Counted from the first letter of the stretch, positions 17,063-26,506 are shown. The stretch is 54,516 bases of DNA from Desulfocurvus sp. (GCA_020692325.1 JAIMKR010000017.1:1-54516), one strand, 5' to 3'. Made by a program: numbers and translations. The notes: generated by a model from the sequence alone, not told the origin.

Positions 17063-19684
17063 ATGAAGTCGTTCCACTTCTCCGACATGCTGGTCAGGGC
17101 GGGAAGCGCCCTGGCCAGCAAGCTCCGGGGACGGCCCCCCGTTCCGTTCTCTGTGCTCTACAAAAAGTTCAAGGGCATTCTGGAACGGCACAACGCCATT
17201 CTCGAACTCATCGGCGACATGGGCGACAAGCTCGGTGGCGACTATGTCTACGACCGGCAGTACATTTTCGACTCCTGCGAGAAGCTCGGCGACCAGGTCT
17301 TCAAGCTCATCAGCGATCTGAACCTGCTCTGCCAGGGCAAGAACGTCGCCCTGTTCGCCGCCTTCGAGCGCATCCAGACGCGCATCCGCGCGGAGCTGGC
17401 CGGCCAGCGGGTGCTTTCCCGCACGGACCACATCCTGCCGCTTTCCGAACTGACCCACGACCTGGCCGACGAGGGCGGCAACAAGATGGCCAGCCTGGGC
17501 GACATCCGCAACATCCTGGGCTTTCCCACGCCGCAGGGCTTCGTCATCACCGCCGGTGCCTACTTCGAGGCCATGGAGCGCGCCGGCCTGCGCAAGGCCG
17601 TGGCCGACGCCGTGCGCGAGCTGTGCGACAGCGACGGCGCGCATCTGGCCGAAACGGCGGAAAGCCTGCGCCAGGCCGTGCTGGACATGCCGCTGCCGCG
17701 CGAGCTGTCCAGGTCCATCGAGCGAGCCACGGAGCGGCTGACCGAACGTTGCGTGAACCCCGACGGCTCGTCCCCGCTGCTCGCCGTGCGCTCCAGCGCC
17801 TGGGACGAGGACGGCGAGTCCAGCTTCGCCGGCATGTACGAGACCGAACTCGGCGTGGTCGGAACGGACATTCTGGCCGCCTACCGCAAGGTGCTCGCGA
17901 GCATGTTCTGCGAGGAGGCCCTGCGCTACCGCCTGCACCACGGCCTGTGCCACGAGGAGCCGGCCATGGCCGTGGGCGTCATGCCCATGGTGGACGCGCT
18001 GGTGAGCGGCGGGCTGTACACCTACGCCCCCCTGAGCGACCAGGATCAGGCCATGGTGGTCAGCGCCGCCTGGGGCCTTGGCAAGCCCATCGTGGACGGC
18101 ACAGCCGAGACCGACACCTATATTCTGCTGCGCGAGCCGCCCCACAAGCTCGTCTCCGCGGATGTGGCCGAGAAGACCACGCGGCTGGCCCTGCGCGAGA
18201 ACGGCGGCACCGAGACCGAGCCCGTGCCCGAGGCCGAGCGCGGCGCGCCCTGCCTGAGCCCGACGCAGCTCTCCTTTCTGGCCAAGACGGCCATGACCCT
18301 GGAGCATTTTTTCAAGCGTCCGCTGGATGTGGAGTGGGCGCTGACGCCCGGGGGCTCGCTTGTGGTCCTGCAGGCGCGGCCCCTGTCCATCCGCCCGGCC
18401 GAAGGCTGCGAGCGCGACGGGGACGCGGCCGAGGCGGCCAAGGGCGCGCGCGTGCTGCTTTCCGGCCGGGGCGTCACGGCCATGGGCGGGGTTTCCGCCG
18501 GGCCGGTGCACCTGGTGACCGGGGACGAGGATCCGGCGGACTTTCCCTATGGCGCGGTGCTGGTGGCGCGGCATTCCTCGCCGCGTTTCGCCAAGGTCAT
18601 GCCCAAGTGCCGGGGCATCATCACCGACGTGGGCTCGGCCACCGGGCACATGGCCACCATTGCCCGCGAGCTGCGCGTGCCCACGCTGGTACAGACCGGC
18701 AGCGCCACGCGCACCCTGAGCGAGGGGCAGGAAATCACTCTGGACGCCGACCATCAGGTGGTCTACGAGGGGCGCGTGGAGGCGTTGTGCCGTTTCGAAC
18801 TCGTGCGCGAGGACGTGTTCGAGGAGTCCTGGGAATATCGCACGCTCAAGCGCGTGCTCAAACACGTCAGCCCGCTCACCCTGCTGGACCCCAAGAGCGA
18901 GGGCTTCACGCCCGAGTCCTGCCGCACGTACCACGACATCGCCCGCTACGTGCACCAGCGCTCTGTGGACAAGCTGACCGCGCTGGCCGAAACGCACAAG
19001 GAGATCCGGCGGGGCGCGGCGCGCAGGCTCGCCACCCGGCTGCCCCTCGGGCTCACGGTCATCGACGTGGAGGGCGGGCTCTCCCCCGCGGCGGCGGAGA
19101 ACGCCGGGAGCGAGCCCACCGAGGCCGACATCCTGTGCCGGCCGTTCAAGGCGCTTCTGGACGGCATGAACGCCCCGGGCATGTGGGACACCAACCCCGT
19201 GGCCGTGGACATGGGCAGCTTCATGTCCAGCGTCACGCGCACGCTGGGGACCGAGGCCTCGCACCCCTCGCGCATGGGGCGCAACCTCGCCGTGTTCTCG
19301 CGCGAGTATCTGAACCTGCACCTGCGCCTGGGTTACCACTTCACCGTGGTCGACGCCTTCATCGGCGGGGCCATGAACGACAACTCCATCGCCTTCCGTT
19401 TCATGGGCGGGGTGACGGATCTGGCCAGGCGTTCGCGCCGGGCCGGACTGGTGGCGGTCATTCTGGAGCGCTCGGACTTTTTGGTGGAGACCAAGGGCGA
19501 TCTGGTCACCGCGCGCATCAAGAAGCATCCCACGCGCATCATGCTGGACAAGATGTTCCTCCTCGGCGGGCTCATCGGCTTCACGCGGCAGTTGGACGCC
19601 AAGCTGGACACCGACGGCGACGTGGAGCTGCATCGGAATATTTTCCTGCAACGCATCGCAGCACTAAGGGAGACGCGAGAATGA
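17063..19684 (+). CDS. PEP-synthase-like phosphotransfer protein 1 (ATP-grasp, phosphohistidine domain, novel C-terminus)
   Basis: An 873-residue cytoplasmic protein. Residues about 1-125 are a helical domain shared with the two paralogs downstream. Residues about 130-445 are a PPDK/PEP-synthase N-terminal ATP-binding domain with LAVRSSAWDEDGESSFAG (from 241) and the closing VVLQARPLS near 437. Residues about 470-570 are the swivelling PEP-utiliser domain: GIITDVGSATGHMATIAREL, with the presumed phospho-acceptor His529. The C-terminal PEP/pyruvate barrel of true PEP synthase is absent. In its place are about 290 residues of unfamiliar sequence with TYHDIARYVH (His624, His631), VIDVEGG, LRLGYHFTVVD and LIGFTRQLD. 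I infer transfer of a phosphate from ATP through His529 to an unknown acceptor held by the C-terminal domain. Its stop overlaps the receiver gene (ATGA). Confidence 0.85.
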   Translation: MKSFHFSDMLVRAGSALASKLRGRPPVPFSVLYKKFKGILERHNAILELIGDMGDKLGGDYVYDRQYIFDSCEKLGDQVFKLISDLNLLCQGKNVALFAAFERIQTRIRAELAGQRVLSRTDHILPLSELTHDLADEGGNKMASLGDIRNILGFPTPQGFVITAGAYFEAMERAGLRKAVADAVRELCDSDGAHLAETAESLRQAVLDMPLPRELSRSIERATERLTERCVNPDGSSPLLAVRSSAWDEDGESSFAGMYETELGVVGTDILAAYRKVLASMFCEEALRYRLHHGLCHEEPAMAVGVMPMVDALVSGGLYTYAPLSDQDQAMVVSAAWGLGKPIVDGTAETDTYILLREPPHKLVSADVAEKTTRLALRENGGTETEPVPEAERGAPCLSPTQLSFLAKTAMTLEHFFKRPLDVEWALTPGGSLVVLQARPLSIRPAEGCERDGDAAEAAKGARVLLSGRGVTAMGGVSAGPVHLVTGDEDPADFPYGAVLVARHSSPRFAKVMPKCRGIITDVGSATGHMATIARELRVPTLVQTGSATRTLSEGQEITLDADHQVVYEGRVEALCRFELVREDVFEESWEYRTLKRVLKHVSPLTLLDPKSEGFTPESCRTYHDIARYVHQRSVDKLTALAETHKEIRRGAARRLATRLPLGLTVIDVEGGLSPAAAENAGSEPTEADILCRPFKALLDGMNAPGMWDTNPVAVDMGSFMSSVTRTLGTEASHPSRMGRNLAVFSREYLNLHLRLGYHFTVVDAFIGGAMNDNSIAFRFMGGVTDLARRSRRAGLVAVILERSDFLVETKGDLVTARIKKHPTRIMLDKMFLLGGLIGFTRQLDAKLDTDGDVELHRNIFLQRIAALRETRE

Positions 19685-20127
19685 CACCCGACTCCAAGAA
19701 TCTTTCGGACGACGTCACGCGGCAGCAGGCGGAGGCGGAAACGCCCCGCCGCAAGACGAGCATCCTCGTGCTCGACGACGAGCCCATCGTGTGCAAGCGC
19801 CTCAAGCCGTTCTTCCAGAAGGCCGGTTACGAGGTGGAGGCCTTCAACCAGCCGTTGGACGCCCTGGCCCGCATCCAGGCCCGCCGGTTCGACGTGGTCA
19901 TCACCGACCTCAAGATGGAGGGCCTCGACGGCCTGTCCTTCCTCGGCAAGGTGAAGGAGCTGCACCCGGACACCGACGTCATCCTCATCACCGGCTTCGC
20001 CACCATGGAGACGGCCCGGCAGTCCTTCCGCAAGGGCGTGTTCGACTGCGTGGCCAAGCCCTTCAAGCTGGCGGAGCTGCTTGACGGCGTGAAACGCATC
20101 GAAAAGGAGCGCGGGCTCGCGTCCTAG
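19681..20127 (+). CDS. Stand-alone receiver-domain response regulator
   Basis: A 148-residue protein made of a charged 25-residue N-terminal extension and one receiver domain: acidic pair D32/D33, phospho-acceptor D76 (VVITDLKMEGLDG), the Thr/Ser switch ITGFATME and the conserved Lys in VAKPFKLAELL. There is no output domain. It is translationally coupled to the gene before it (ATGA) and 13 bases before the next, inside an operon of phosphohistidine proteins, so it is probably a phosphate-responsive partner of those enzymes. Its closest resemblance in this window is to the receiver of the NtrC-type protein at 12097-13533 (both have TGF and KP motifs), so the nearby kinase could also phosphorylate it. 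Confidence 0.9.
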   Translation: MTPDSKNLSDDVTRQQAEAETPRRKTSILVLDDEPIVCKRLKPFFQKAGYEVEAFNQPLDALARIQARRFDVVITDLKMEGLDGLSFLGKVKELHPDTDVILITGFATMETARQSFRKGVFDCVAKPFKLAELLDGVKRIEKERGLAS

Positions 20128-20140
20128 GAGGGGCTTCGTC

Positions 20141-22633
20141 ATGGCCGATGCGGGAGTCGACATCGCCGCGCTGGGCGGCATGGAGCCGGGCGGAGTCCGG
20201 TTTCTCTTCCGCACGTTCAAGCGCATTCTGGCGCTGAACACCCAGGCCCTGGAGCGCATGGCGCAGATGGACCGGGCGCTGGGCGGCGGATACGTCTTCG
20301 ACAAGGCCTTCCTCGACAAATCCGTGCGCGACATCTGCCGGCTCACGCACTTGGTGGCCTATCACCTCAACGGTATGGCCGGCGAGACGCTGACGCCACT
20401 CTACGACGCCACACTCGCCGTGAGGGACGCGCTGGAGGATATCCTCGCCGGCGGCATGGGGCCGCTCGCCCATCGCCGCGCGCTGCCGTTCTCCGAACTG
20501 GGCTGGGAGCTGGAGCCGCTGGCCGGGCTGTGCGCCGCCGGTCTGGCCGTACTGGGCCGGCGTCTGAGCCTGCCCGCGCCGGACGGCTTCGCCGTCACCG
20601 TCACCGGCATGGCCGCGTTGGCGGGCGACGACCCCCGTGAGGTCGGGAACGCCTCCGACGACATCGTTCGCGAGGCCGGGACGCTGTTCGCCCGGTTGGG
20701 GGGCGCGCGGCCATTGCTGTTCACGTTCGTCGCCGCCGGGGAGCGGGGGACCGGACGCGTGCTGGCCGAGGCCACCTGCGGCGGGGCCGACATCGCCGCC
20801 GACGTGGCCGCCGAGACCGCCCGGATGGCCCGGGGGCGCCTGTGTGCCGAGGCGCTGGCCGGGGGCGTGGCCGTGTGCGTGCGCCCGAACGTTTCCGGTG
20901 TGGCGCGCGGCACCATCCAGACCCTGGCGCATGATCCCAGCCTGCCGCCGGCCATGCTGGTCGTCGCCGGTCCCCCGGAAAACTGGGCCGGGCTCGCCGC
21001 CGGGGACGAATCCCCTGTTTCCGACCGCTACTGGCTCTCGCGCACTGCGCCGCATCAGCCCCTGCGCACCCGGCTGGGCCGCAAGGACCTGAACGCGCCC
21101 CTGCCCGGGGGCGGACCGCTTTCGCCTTCGCGCGGGCGCATGTTGCGCGGCTCGGCCTGGCTTACGCCGGAGCAGTCGGCGGAGCTCGCCGAGATCGGTC
21201 TGGCCGCCGAACGCGCGTTGGACGGCCCCTGCCTGCTTTCCTGGACGCTCGCCGAGGCCGGCGGCTTCGTCATCACCGGGCTGGCCCCGGCTCGGGCCGC
21301 TTTCCCCGAACTTTCCGCCGACGCTCCCGATGCGGACGCCGCCGGGGGGGATCCGTGCGATGCGGTGGACGCCTGCCCCGACCCGGCGGATGCGCTGCTG
21401 CGTGGCGGGCAGGTGGCCTGCGCGGGCGTGGGCGCGGGTCCCATCGCGCGCATCGGCGAATCCACACTGCCCGAGAGCGTGCCCCTCGGTTCCGTGGGCG
21501 TGGCGCGGGCGGCCGCGCCGTCGCTTTCGCGCATCGTGCCCCGGCTGGGCGCGCTGCTCACGGAGGTCGGCACCGCCGCGAGCCATTTGGCCACCGTGGC
21601 GCGGGAAAGCCGTGTCCCCGCCGTGTTCGGCCTGCCGGGCGCGACGGCGCTGCCCGCCGGAACCATGGTCACCGTGGATGCGGAGCAGGGCGTGGTCTAT
21701 CGCGGCGTGGCCGAGGGCCTGCTGCGTCAGGCCGCCATGCAGCGGGCGCGCGAGGGCGCGGAGCCCGAGGTGCTGGTGCTGCGCCGGCTGCTTCGGCACA
21801 TCCGCCCGCTCAATCTCGTGGACCCGGCGGCGGAGAACTTCCGCGCGGGGAACTGCCGCACCTGCCACGACATCATCCATTTCGCCCACGAGCGCGCGGT
21901 GGAGCTCCTCGTGGAGATGGATCCGCTCAAAAAAGGCGGTCTGGGCGCACCGCGCCGGCTGGCCGAGGATTCTCCCCTGGAGCTGCGCGTGGTGGACGTG
22001 GGCGGCGGTCTGACGGACGGTCCGGCAAAAACGCCGGGAGCGTCAGGCGACGTGTGTTTGGCCGACATCGCCAGCGAGCCCCTGCGCGCCTTCATCGAAG
22101 GCCTGCTGTTGCCCGAGGCGCGGCGCGAGGGCCCGGCCAACGTTGGCCTGGGCGACATCCTCTCCGGCATGGGGCGCAGCGGCCGGGCGCTTTCCACTCC
22201 CGCCAGCGGGGCCGGGCTGAACCTCGCGTTGGCCGGCCGGGACTACGCCAACATCACCCTGCGCCTGGGCTATCACTTCAGCGTGGTGGACGCCGTGGTG
22301 GGGGAGAAGCCCGAGCAGAACTTCCTGTATTTCCGCTTCGCCGGTGGTTTCGCCGGCGATGACCGCCGGGCGCGGCGCGCCGGGCTCATTCTGCGCGTGC
22401 TGGAGCGCCTCGGCTTCCGCGCCATGCGCAAGGGCGACCTCGTGGTGGGCAAGCGCCGGATGCTGGAGGCGGAGGACGCGCTCACCGGAATGCGTCTGCT
22501 CGGCGCGCTTTCGGCCTACACGCGCCAATTGGACGTGGAGCTGGCCGACGATGCCGACGCCGAGCGTTTCGCGCGCGGGTTCATCGAGGCGTTGCACCTG
22601 CCGGAGAATTTCGTGGACGGGGGGGATGAGTGA
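20141..22633 (+). CDS. PEP-synthase-like protein 2, ATP-binding domain degenerate
   Basis: An 830-residue protein after a good AGGAGGGG ribosome-binding site. It shares the N-terminal helical domain (FRTFKRILALNTQALERM) and the C-terminal domain (CRTCHDIIHFAH with His576 and His583; VVDVGGGL; LRLGYHFSVVD; SAYTRQLD) with its two neighbours. The swivelling domain is intact: LTEVGTAASHLATVARESRV with His482. The ATP-grasp region, however, lacks both the VRSSAxxEDG nucleotide motif and the QARP ending that proteins 1 and 3 have; the region around residues 170-400 is Ala/Gly-rich and barely alignable. So it should not bind ATP in the usual way and may accept phosphate from a partner or act as a regulatory subunit. 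It overlaps the next gene at TGATG. Confidence 0.82.
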   Translation: MADAGVDIAALGGMEPGGVRFLFRTFKRILALNTQALERMAQMDRALGGGYVFDKAFLDKSVRDICRLTHLVAYHLNGMAGETLTPLYDATLAVRDALEDILAGGMGPLAHRRALPFSELGWELEPLAGLCAAGLAVLGRRLSLPAPDGFAVTVTGMAALAGDDPREVGNASDDIVREAGTLFARLGGARPLLFTFVAAGERGTGRVLAEATCGGADIAADVAAETARMARGRLCAEALAGGVAVCVRPNVSGVARGTIQTLAHDPSLPPAMLVVAGPPENWAGLAAGDESPVSDRYWLSRTAPHQPLRTRLGRKDLNAPLPGGGPLSPSRGRMLRGSAWLTPEQSAELAEIGLAAERALDGPCLLSWTLAEAGGFVITGLAPARAAFPELSADAPDADAAGGDPCDAVDACPDPADALLRGGQVACAGVGAGPIARIGESTLPESVPLGSVGVARAAAPSLSRIVPRLGALLTEVGTAASHLATVARESRVPAVFGLPGATALPAGTMVTVDAEQGVVYRGVAEGLLRQAAMQRAREGAEPEVLVLRRLLRHIRPLNLVDPAAENFRAGNCRTCHDIIHFAHERAVELLVEMDPLKKGGLGAPRRLAEDSPLELRVVDVGGGLTDGPAKTPGASGDVCLADIASEPLRAFIEGLLLPEARREGPANVGLGDILSGMGRSGRALSTPASGAGLNLALAGRDYANITLRLGYHFSVVDAVVGEKPEQNFLYFRFAGGFAGDDRRARRAGLILRVLERLGFRAMRKGDLVVGKRRMLEAEDALTGMRLLGALSAYTRQLDVELADDADAERFARGFIEALHLPENFVDGGDE

Positions 22634-25347
22634 TGCGCTGGCTGGACCGTCTGCTGGCGCGCTTGCGCACCGGCCGTGAGCGCGACCGCGCCGCCGCCCT
22701 GGACCGGCTCAAGGCGCGCTACCACATCTTCCGCGTGTTGCTGGCCAACAACGAGCGCGCCCTCGCCGCCCTGGCCGAGGCCGACCGCCTGCTGCGCGCG
22801 GGCGAATCCTCGCCGCTGCCGGAGGCCGTGCGCGAGCTGGGCGACGTGGCCCTGGAACTGGTGGACGGTCTGAACCGCCTCACCGGCAACGCCCACGCCG
22901 GCCTGTATCCGCGTCTGGAGCGGATCGCGCGCGCCCTCGACACCGCCCTGGTCGGATACGAGGGGGCGCCCCGCAGCGGCTGGATTCCGCTGGCCGACGT
23001 GCGGCCGGACATGCGCGCCGAGGCCGGTGGCAAGGCGCAGCCGCTTGGCGGGCTCATGCGCGCGGGGCTGCCCGTGCCGGACGGCCTGTGCCTGACGCGA
23101 CGTTTTTGCCGCGAGTATCTCACACGGGCACGGCTCTCCGGCCGGCTGGAGGCGATTCTGCGCGCGGCGGCGGAGCCCGACGCGCCCGACGGCGGCCCGG
23201 CTGGTCCGGATCTGCCCGCCCTGGCCGAACGCGCCCGGAACATGATCGCGGCCAGCGAACCGGACCCGGACAGCGCGGCGGTGCTGCGCGCGGCGTGGGA
23301 GCGTCTGGCCTGCCCGGGCGGCCTCTCCGTGCGCAGCAGCGCGTCCTCCGAGGATGGCGGCGAGCGCTCCTACGCCGGGCAGTACGCCAGCGTGCTCGGC
23401 GTGCGCGATTACGCCGGCTTCATCGTGGCGTTCAAGACCGTGCTGGCCAGCGCGTTCTCCGCCCGCGCCCTGGCCTACCGGGCCATGCCCGCGCGCGGCG
23501 GGGCGGGCGCTCCGGCCGGCGGGTCGGCCTCGGCGGACCTGGAACTGGACATGGCCGTGCTTTGCCAGCGTCTGGTGGACGCGCGAACCTCCGGCGTGCT
23601 CTTTTCCGTCGATCCCACGCCCACGGCCGTCGGGGGGATGGGCCGGATGTTGCTCACCGCCGTGCCCGGCCTGGGCACGCAGGCTGTTTCCGGCCGTGCC
23701 CCGGCCGATGTGTACCGCCCGTCACGCGATCCCCGCGCCGAGGACATCGCCGCCACACCGGCGGACATCGCCGACAAGAGCGTGTGCGAGGTGCCCCTGC
23801 CGGAAGGGGGGCTCCGGCTCGAGGACGTGCCCGAGGCCGAACGCGCCGTCCGGCTGCTGTCCGACGCCGAGGTGGCGCTTTTGCGCGACCACGCCCTGCG
23901 CATCGAGGCTCTCGCCGGTCGGCCGCAGGACATCGAGTGGAGCATCGACAAGAGCGGCGCGCTGTGGATTTTGCAGGCCCGCCCCGCGCGTGTCGTCCGG
24001 CCGTCGGTGTCCAAAATTCCGGCGGTCGACCGTCACGTCAGCCTCGCCGCGGGCGTCGCGTCCGCCCCTTCCGGGGACCCCGCGCCTGGCGGCGCGGGCG
24101 CGGTGCTGCTCTCCGGCGGGGTCGCGGCCTCGCCGGGCCGGGCCGCCGGGCGGCTGGTGGTGGCGCGCTCGCGTGAGGAACTCGCCGAGGCCCTGCGCGG
24201 GCCGCGCCCCATGGTGCTGGCCCTGCGGCAGAGTCTGGTGGACGCGGCGTCCCTCGCGCCCGAGGCGGCGGCCCTCCTCGTGGACCTGGGCAACCCGTTG
24301 GACCATCTCGCCGGGCTGGCGCGCGAACTGGACATCCCCATGATCACCGGGCTCGGTTCGGCCACCACGGCGCTCGACCCCGGCCGTTGGGTGCTGGTCG
24401 ACGCCGACGGCGGACTCGTGCGCGCGGTGGACCCGGAACTCTGGCGCGACGCCCCGCGTCCCGTCCCCCGCGCGGTCCGGCCGGACACGGCGGCGGCGCG
24501 CGCCGTGCGTGAGCTGGTGCTCAAATTGAATCTCACCGACGCCTACGGCCCCACGTTCTCCATCCTGGAGGCCAAAAGCCTGCACGACATCGTGCGCTAC
24601 ACCCACGAGAAGGCGGTCATGGCGCTTTTCGACGCCGGCGACGCCATCGCCGAGGACACGTTCTCGCTGGTGCATCGCCTGCGCGAGTCCGCCGGCCTCC
24701 TCTTTCTCATCATCGACCTGGGTGGGGGGCTGGCCCCCGGCGGAGCGCGGGAGGTTGAGCGCGAGGACATCCGCAGCGCGCCGCTCGCCGCGCTGTGCCG
24801 GGGCATGAGCGCGCCGGGCCTGCGCTGGGGAATGCCGCCGCCTGTCGCCGGGCTCTCGGGCTTGGTCTCGCGCGGGATGCTCGACGGGCGCAGCGAACGC
24901 CCCGTGGGCAATCCCAACTACGCGCTCGTCGCGCGCGACTACCTCAACCTCAACGCCCGTGTGGACTATCACTTCGTGCTGGTGGACTGCGTGTGCGGGG
25001 CGAACCCGCGCGAGAACTCGTTGCGTTTCCGCTTCAAGGGCGGTGGCACCTCGCGCGTGCAGCGCGAGCGCCGGGCCGTGTGCGTGGAGGAGGTGCTGCG
25101 GCGCGAGGATTTCTTCACTTCGCGGCAGGGCGACATGGTCACGGCCTTCCTCACCGAGACCCCGCGCGAGGCCATGCTGGCCAAGGTGGAGACGCTGGGC
25201 CGGTTCATCGGCTTCAGCCGCCTGCTCGACGCGGTGATGGTGAGCGACGCCATGCCCTCGCGCGTGGCCGAGGCCTTCCTCACCGGCGATTACGGCCTGG
25301 ATCGGCTCGCCATCGACCTGCCTGGCGGCGACGATCCGCAGGATTGA
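22633..25347 (+). CDS. PEP-synthase-like phosphotransfer protein 3
   Basis: A 904-residue protein from ATG 22633 (GTG 22630 adds one residue), overlapping the stop of the previous gene. It has the helical N-terminal domain shared with its paralogs. The ATP-grasp domain has LSVRSSASSEDGGERSYAGQ (from about 231), a QRLVDARTSGVLFSVDP strand and WILQARPARV (near 447). The swivelling domain contains ALLVDLGNPLDHLAGLAREL with His558; the usual Thr-Ser before the histidine is replaced by Leu-Asp. The C-terminal domain has SLHDIVRYTH (His651, His658), IIDLGGGL, NARVDYHFVLVD and FIGFSRLLD. The PEP/pyruvate barrel is absent, as in protein 1. It is the last gene of the operon. Confidence 0.85.
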   Translation: MRWLDRLLARLRTGRERDRAAALDRLKARYHIFRVLLANNERALAALAEADRLLRAGESSPLPEAVRELGDVALELVDGLNRLTGNAHAGLYPRLERIARALDTALVGYEGAPRSGWIPLADVRPDMRAEAGGKAQPLGGLMRAGLPVPDGLCLTRRFCREYLTRARLSGRLEAILRAAAEPDAPDGGPAGPDLPALAERARNMIAASEPDPDSAAVLRAAWERLACPGGLSVRSSASSEDGGERSYAGQYASVLGVRDYAGFIVAFKTVLASAFSARALAYRAMPARGGAGAPAGGSASADLELDMAVLCQRLVDARTSGVLFSVDPTPTAVGGMGRMLLTAVPGLGTQAVSGRAPADVYRPSRDPRAEDIAATPADIADKSVCEVPLPEGGLRLEDVPEAERAVRLLSDAEVALLRDHALRIEALAGRPQDIEWSIDKSGALWILQARPARVVRPSVSKIPAVDRHVSLAAGVASAPSGDPAPGGAGAVLLSGGVAASPGRAAGRLVVARSREELAEALRGPRPMVLALRQSLVDAASLAPEAAALLVDLGNPLDHLAGLARELDIPMITGLGSATTALDPGRWVLVDADGGLVRAVDPELWRDAPRPVPRAVRPDTAAARAVRELVLKLNLTDAYGPTFSILEAKSLHDIVRYTHEKAVMALFDAGDAIAEDTFSLVHRLRESAGLLFLIIDLGGGLAPGGAREVEREDIRSAPLAALCRGMSAPGLRWGMPPPVAGLSGLVSRGMLDGRSERPVGNPNYALVARDYLNLNARVDYHFVLVDCVCGANPRENSLRFRFKGGGTSRVQRERRAVCVEEVLRREDFFTSRQGDMVTAFLTETPREAMLAKVETLGRFIGFSRLLDAVMVSDAMPSRVAEAFLTGDYGLDRLAIDLPGGDDPQD

Positions 25348-25772
25348 CGGCGGGGCCATAGTCCATGGCGGAAACGCCGCGCATCCCGTGGAATCAACGC
25401 ATCGACATCGGCCGACCCCGCGCGGCACGCCTTGGCGCTGGCCGGACGTGTGGCGGACCAGAGGCCTGACGTTGGGCTTTTGTCCATGGCGCAAACGCGC
25501 TGGCATTCCGTGACCTTCGCGCGCCGCGTGCGCGACCTGCGTCGGCGCGTTCCCGCCGATCCGCGCGCTTCACCGAGCGCTTCATAATCCCGTCGCCCCT
25601 CCCCCGCGTGGCGTTCTTCCGGCGCTTTCTTCGCTTCCGGCGCGGCTCATGCGGCGCAGAGCGATCCGGCGCTTCCCCGGCGCGCCTCATTTGGGGGATT
25701 CATGCGGCGTGACGCGGTGGACCGTTGGTTTTCCGTATCGGCGGGGAATGGCGGGGCTGGGCGGAGCGAGAT
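25348..25772. other. Intergenic region after the large operon
   Basis: About 425 bases between the end of the operon and the convergent phosphatase gene. No gene, RNA or convincing terminator is visible. Base composition is like the rest of the chromosome. Confidence 0.4.
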
Positions 25773-26438
25773 TTACGCGTGGTGGAAGCGCACGTCCGGC
25801 AGCTCCACGGCCGTGAGCACGCCCGCGCCGGTGTCCACGCCGATGAGACCGGGCGCGACCAGCGGCGACTCCAGCGGCACGTGGCCGAAGATGAGCGTTT
25901 TCCCGCTCGCCGCCCAGGCCTCGGCCCAGCCCGGCGTGTCCAGCCCACGGCCGGAGAGCAGGCCGTCGAGGCCCACTTCGCCCGCCGCGTCCGGGTCGAC
26001 GCCGCAGGGGATGGGGGAGTGGCAGAACACGAACGGCCCGGCCGTGAACCAGCGGGACAGCCCGGCGAAAAAGGCCCGGTGCTCCGGCGGCATGAAGGCG
26101 ATGCCGCAGGTCCCTGGCGACGCGCCGTAGCTGTCCAGCGTGGCCTGGAAGCCGAGCGCGCGCATCTGGCGCAGGTCGTCGGGTGAGCAGGAGGCGGCGA
26201 AGCGGGCCAGCGCGGCCTCGTGGTTGCCCATGAGGAACACCGTGTCCGGGCGTTTTTCCCGTAGCGCCAGCAGCTCGTCGATGACCTGCCGCGACTCCGC
26301 GCCCCGGTCGATGTAGTCGCCCAGGAACACGAGCAGGGCGTCCGGGTCCATGATGGTGAGCCGGCCCAGCAGTGCGGCGAGCCGGTCGCGCCGGCCGTGG
26401 ATGTCGCCGAAGGCGAAGATTCTGCGCGGCTCCGTCAT
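25773..26438 (-). CDS. PPP-family metallophosphatase (Ser/Thr phosphatase or symmetrical Ap4A hydrolase type)
   Basis: A 221-residue protein if started at ATG 26438 (MTEPRRIFAFGDIHG); an upstream ATG at 26486 would add 16 residues. All PPP-family metal-site motifs are present: FAFGDIHG at residue 10, FLGDYIDRGAE at about 40, LMGNHEAAL at about 70, FCHSPIP at about 140 and IFGHVP at about 185. These bind two metal ions and hydrolyse phosphoserine/threonine or dinucleoside polyphosphates. Length and the compact cap fit the bacterial PrpA/ApaH-like group. It stands alone, convergent with the PEP-synthase-like operon. The substrate is not predictable. Confidence 0.88.
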   Translation of the reverse strand: MTEPRRIFAFGDIHGRRDRLAALLGRLTIMDPDALLVFLGDYIDRGAESRQVIDELLALREKRPDTVFLMGNHEAALARFAASCSPDDLRQMRALGFQATLDSYGASPGTCGIAFMPPEHRAFFAGLSRWFTAGPFVFCHSPIPCGVDPDAAGEVGLDGLLSGRGLDTPGWAEAWAASGKTLIFGHVPLESPLVAPGLIGVDTGAGVLTAVELPDVRFHHA

Positions 26439-26506
26439 GGCCGGGTCATAGCCCGGCGGCGGGCTGACGACAAGGGGCGTCGTCATGACCAGGGCTGGCG
26501 CTCCAT

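Noticed and set aside
17623-20127. A plus-strand frame of more than 800 codons ending in the receiver protein
   Set aside because: The part before 19681 is a Gly/Arg/Pro-rich shadow of PEP-synthase-like protein 1. The receiver gene starts at ATG 19681.
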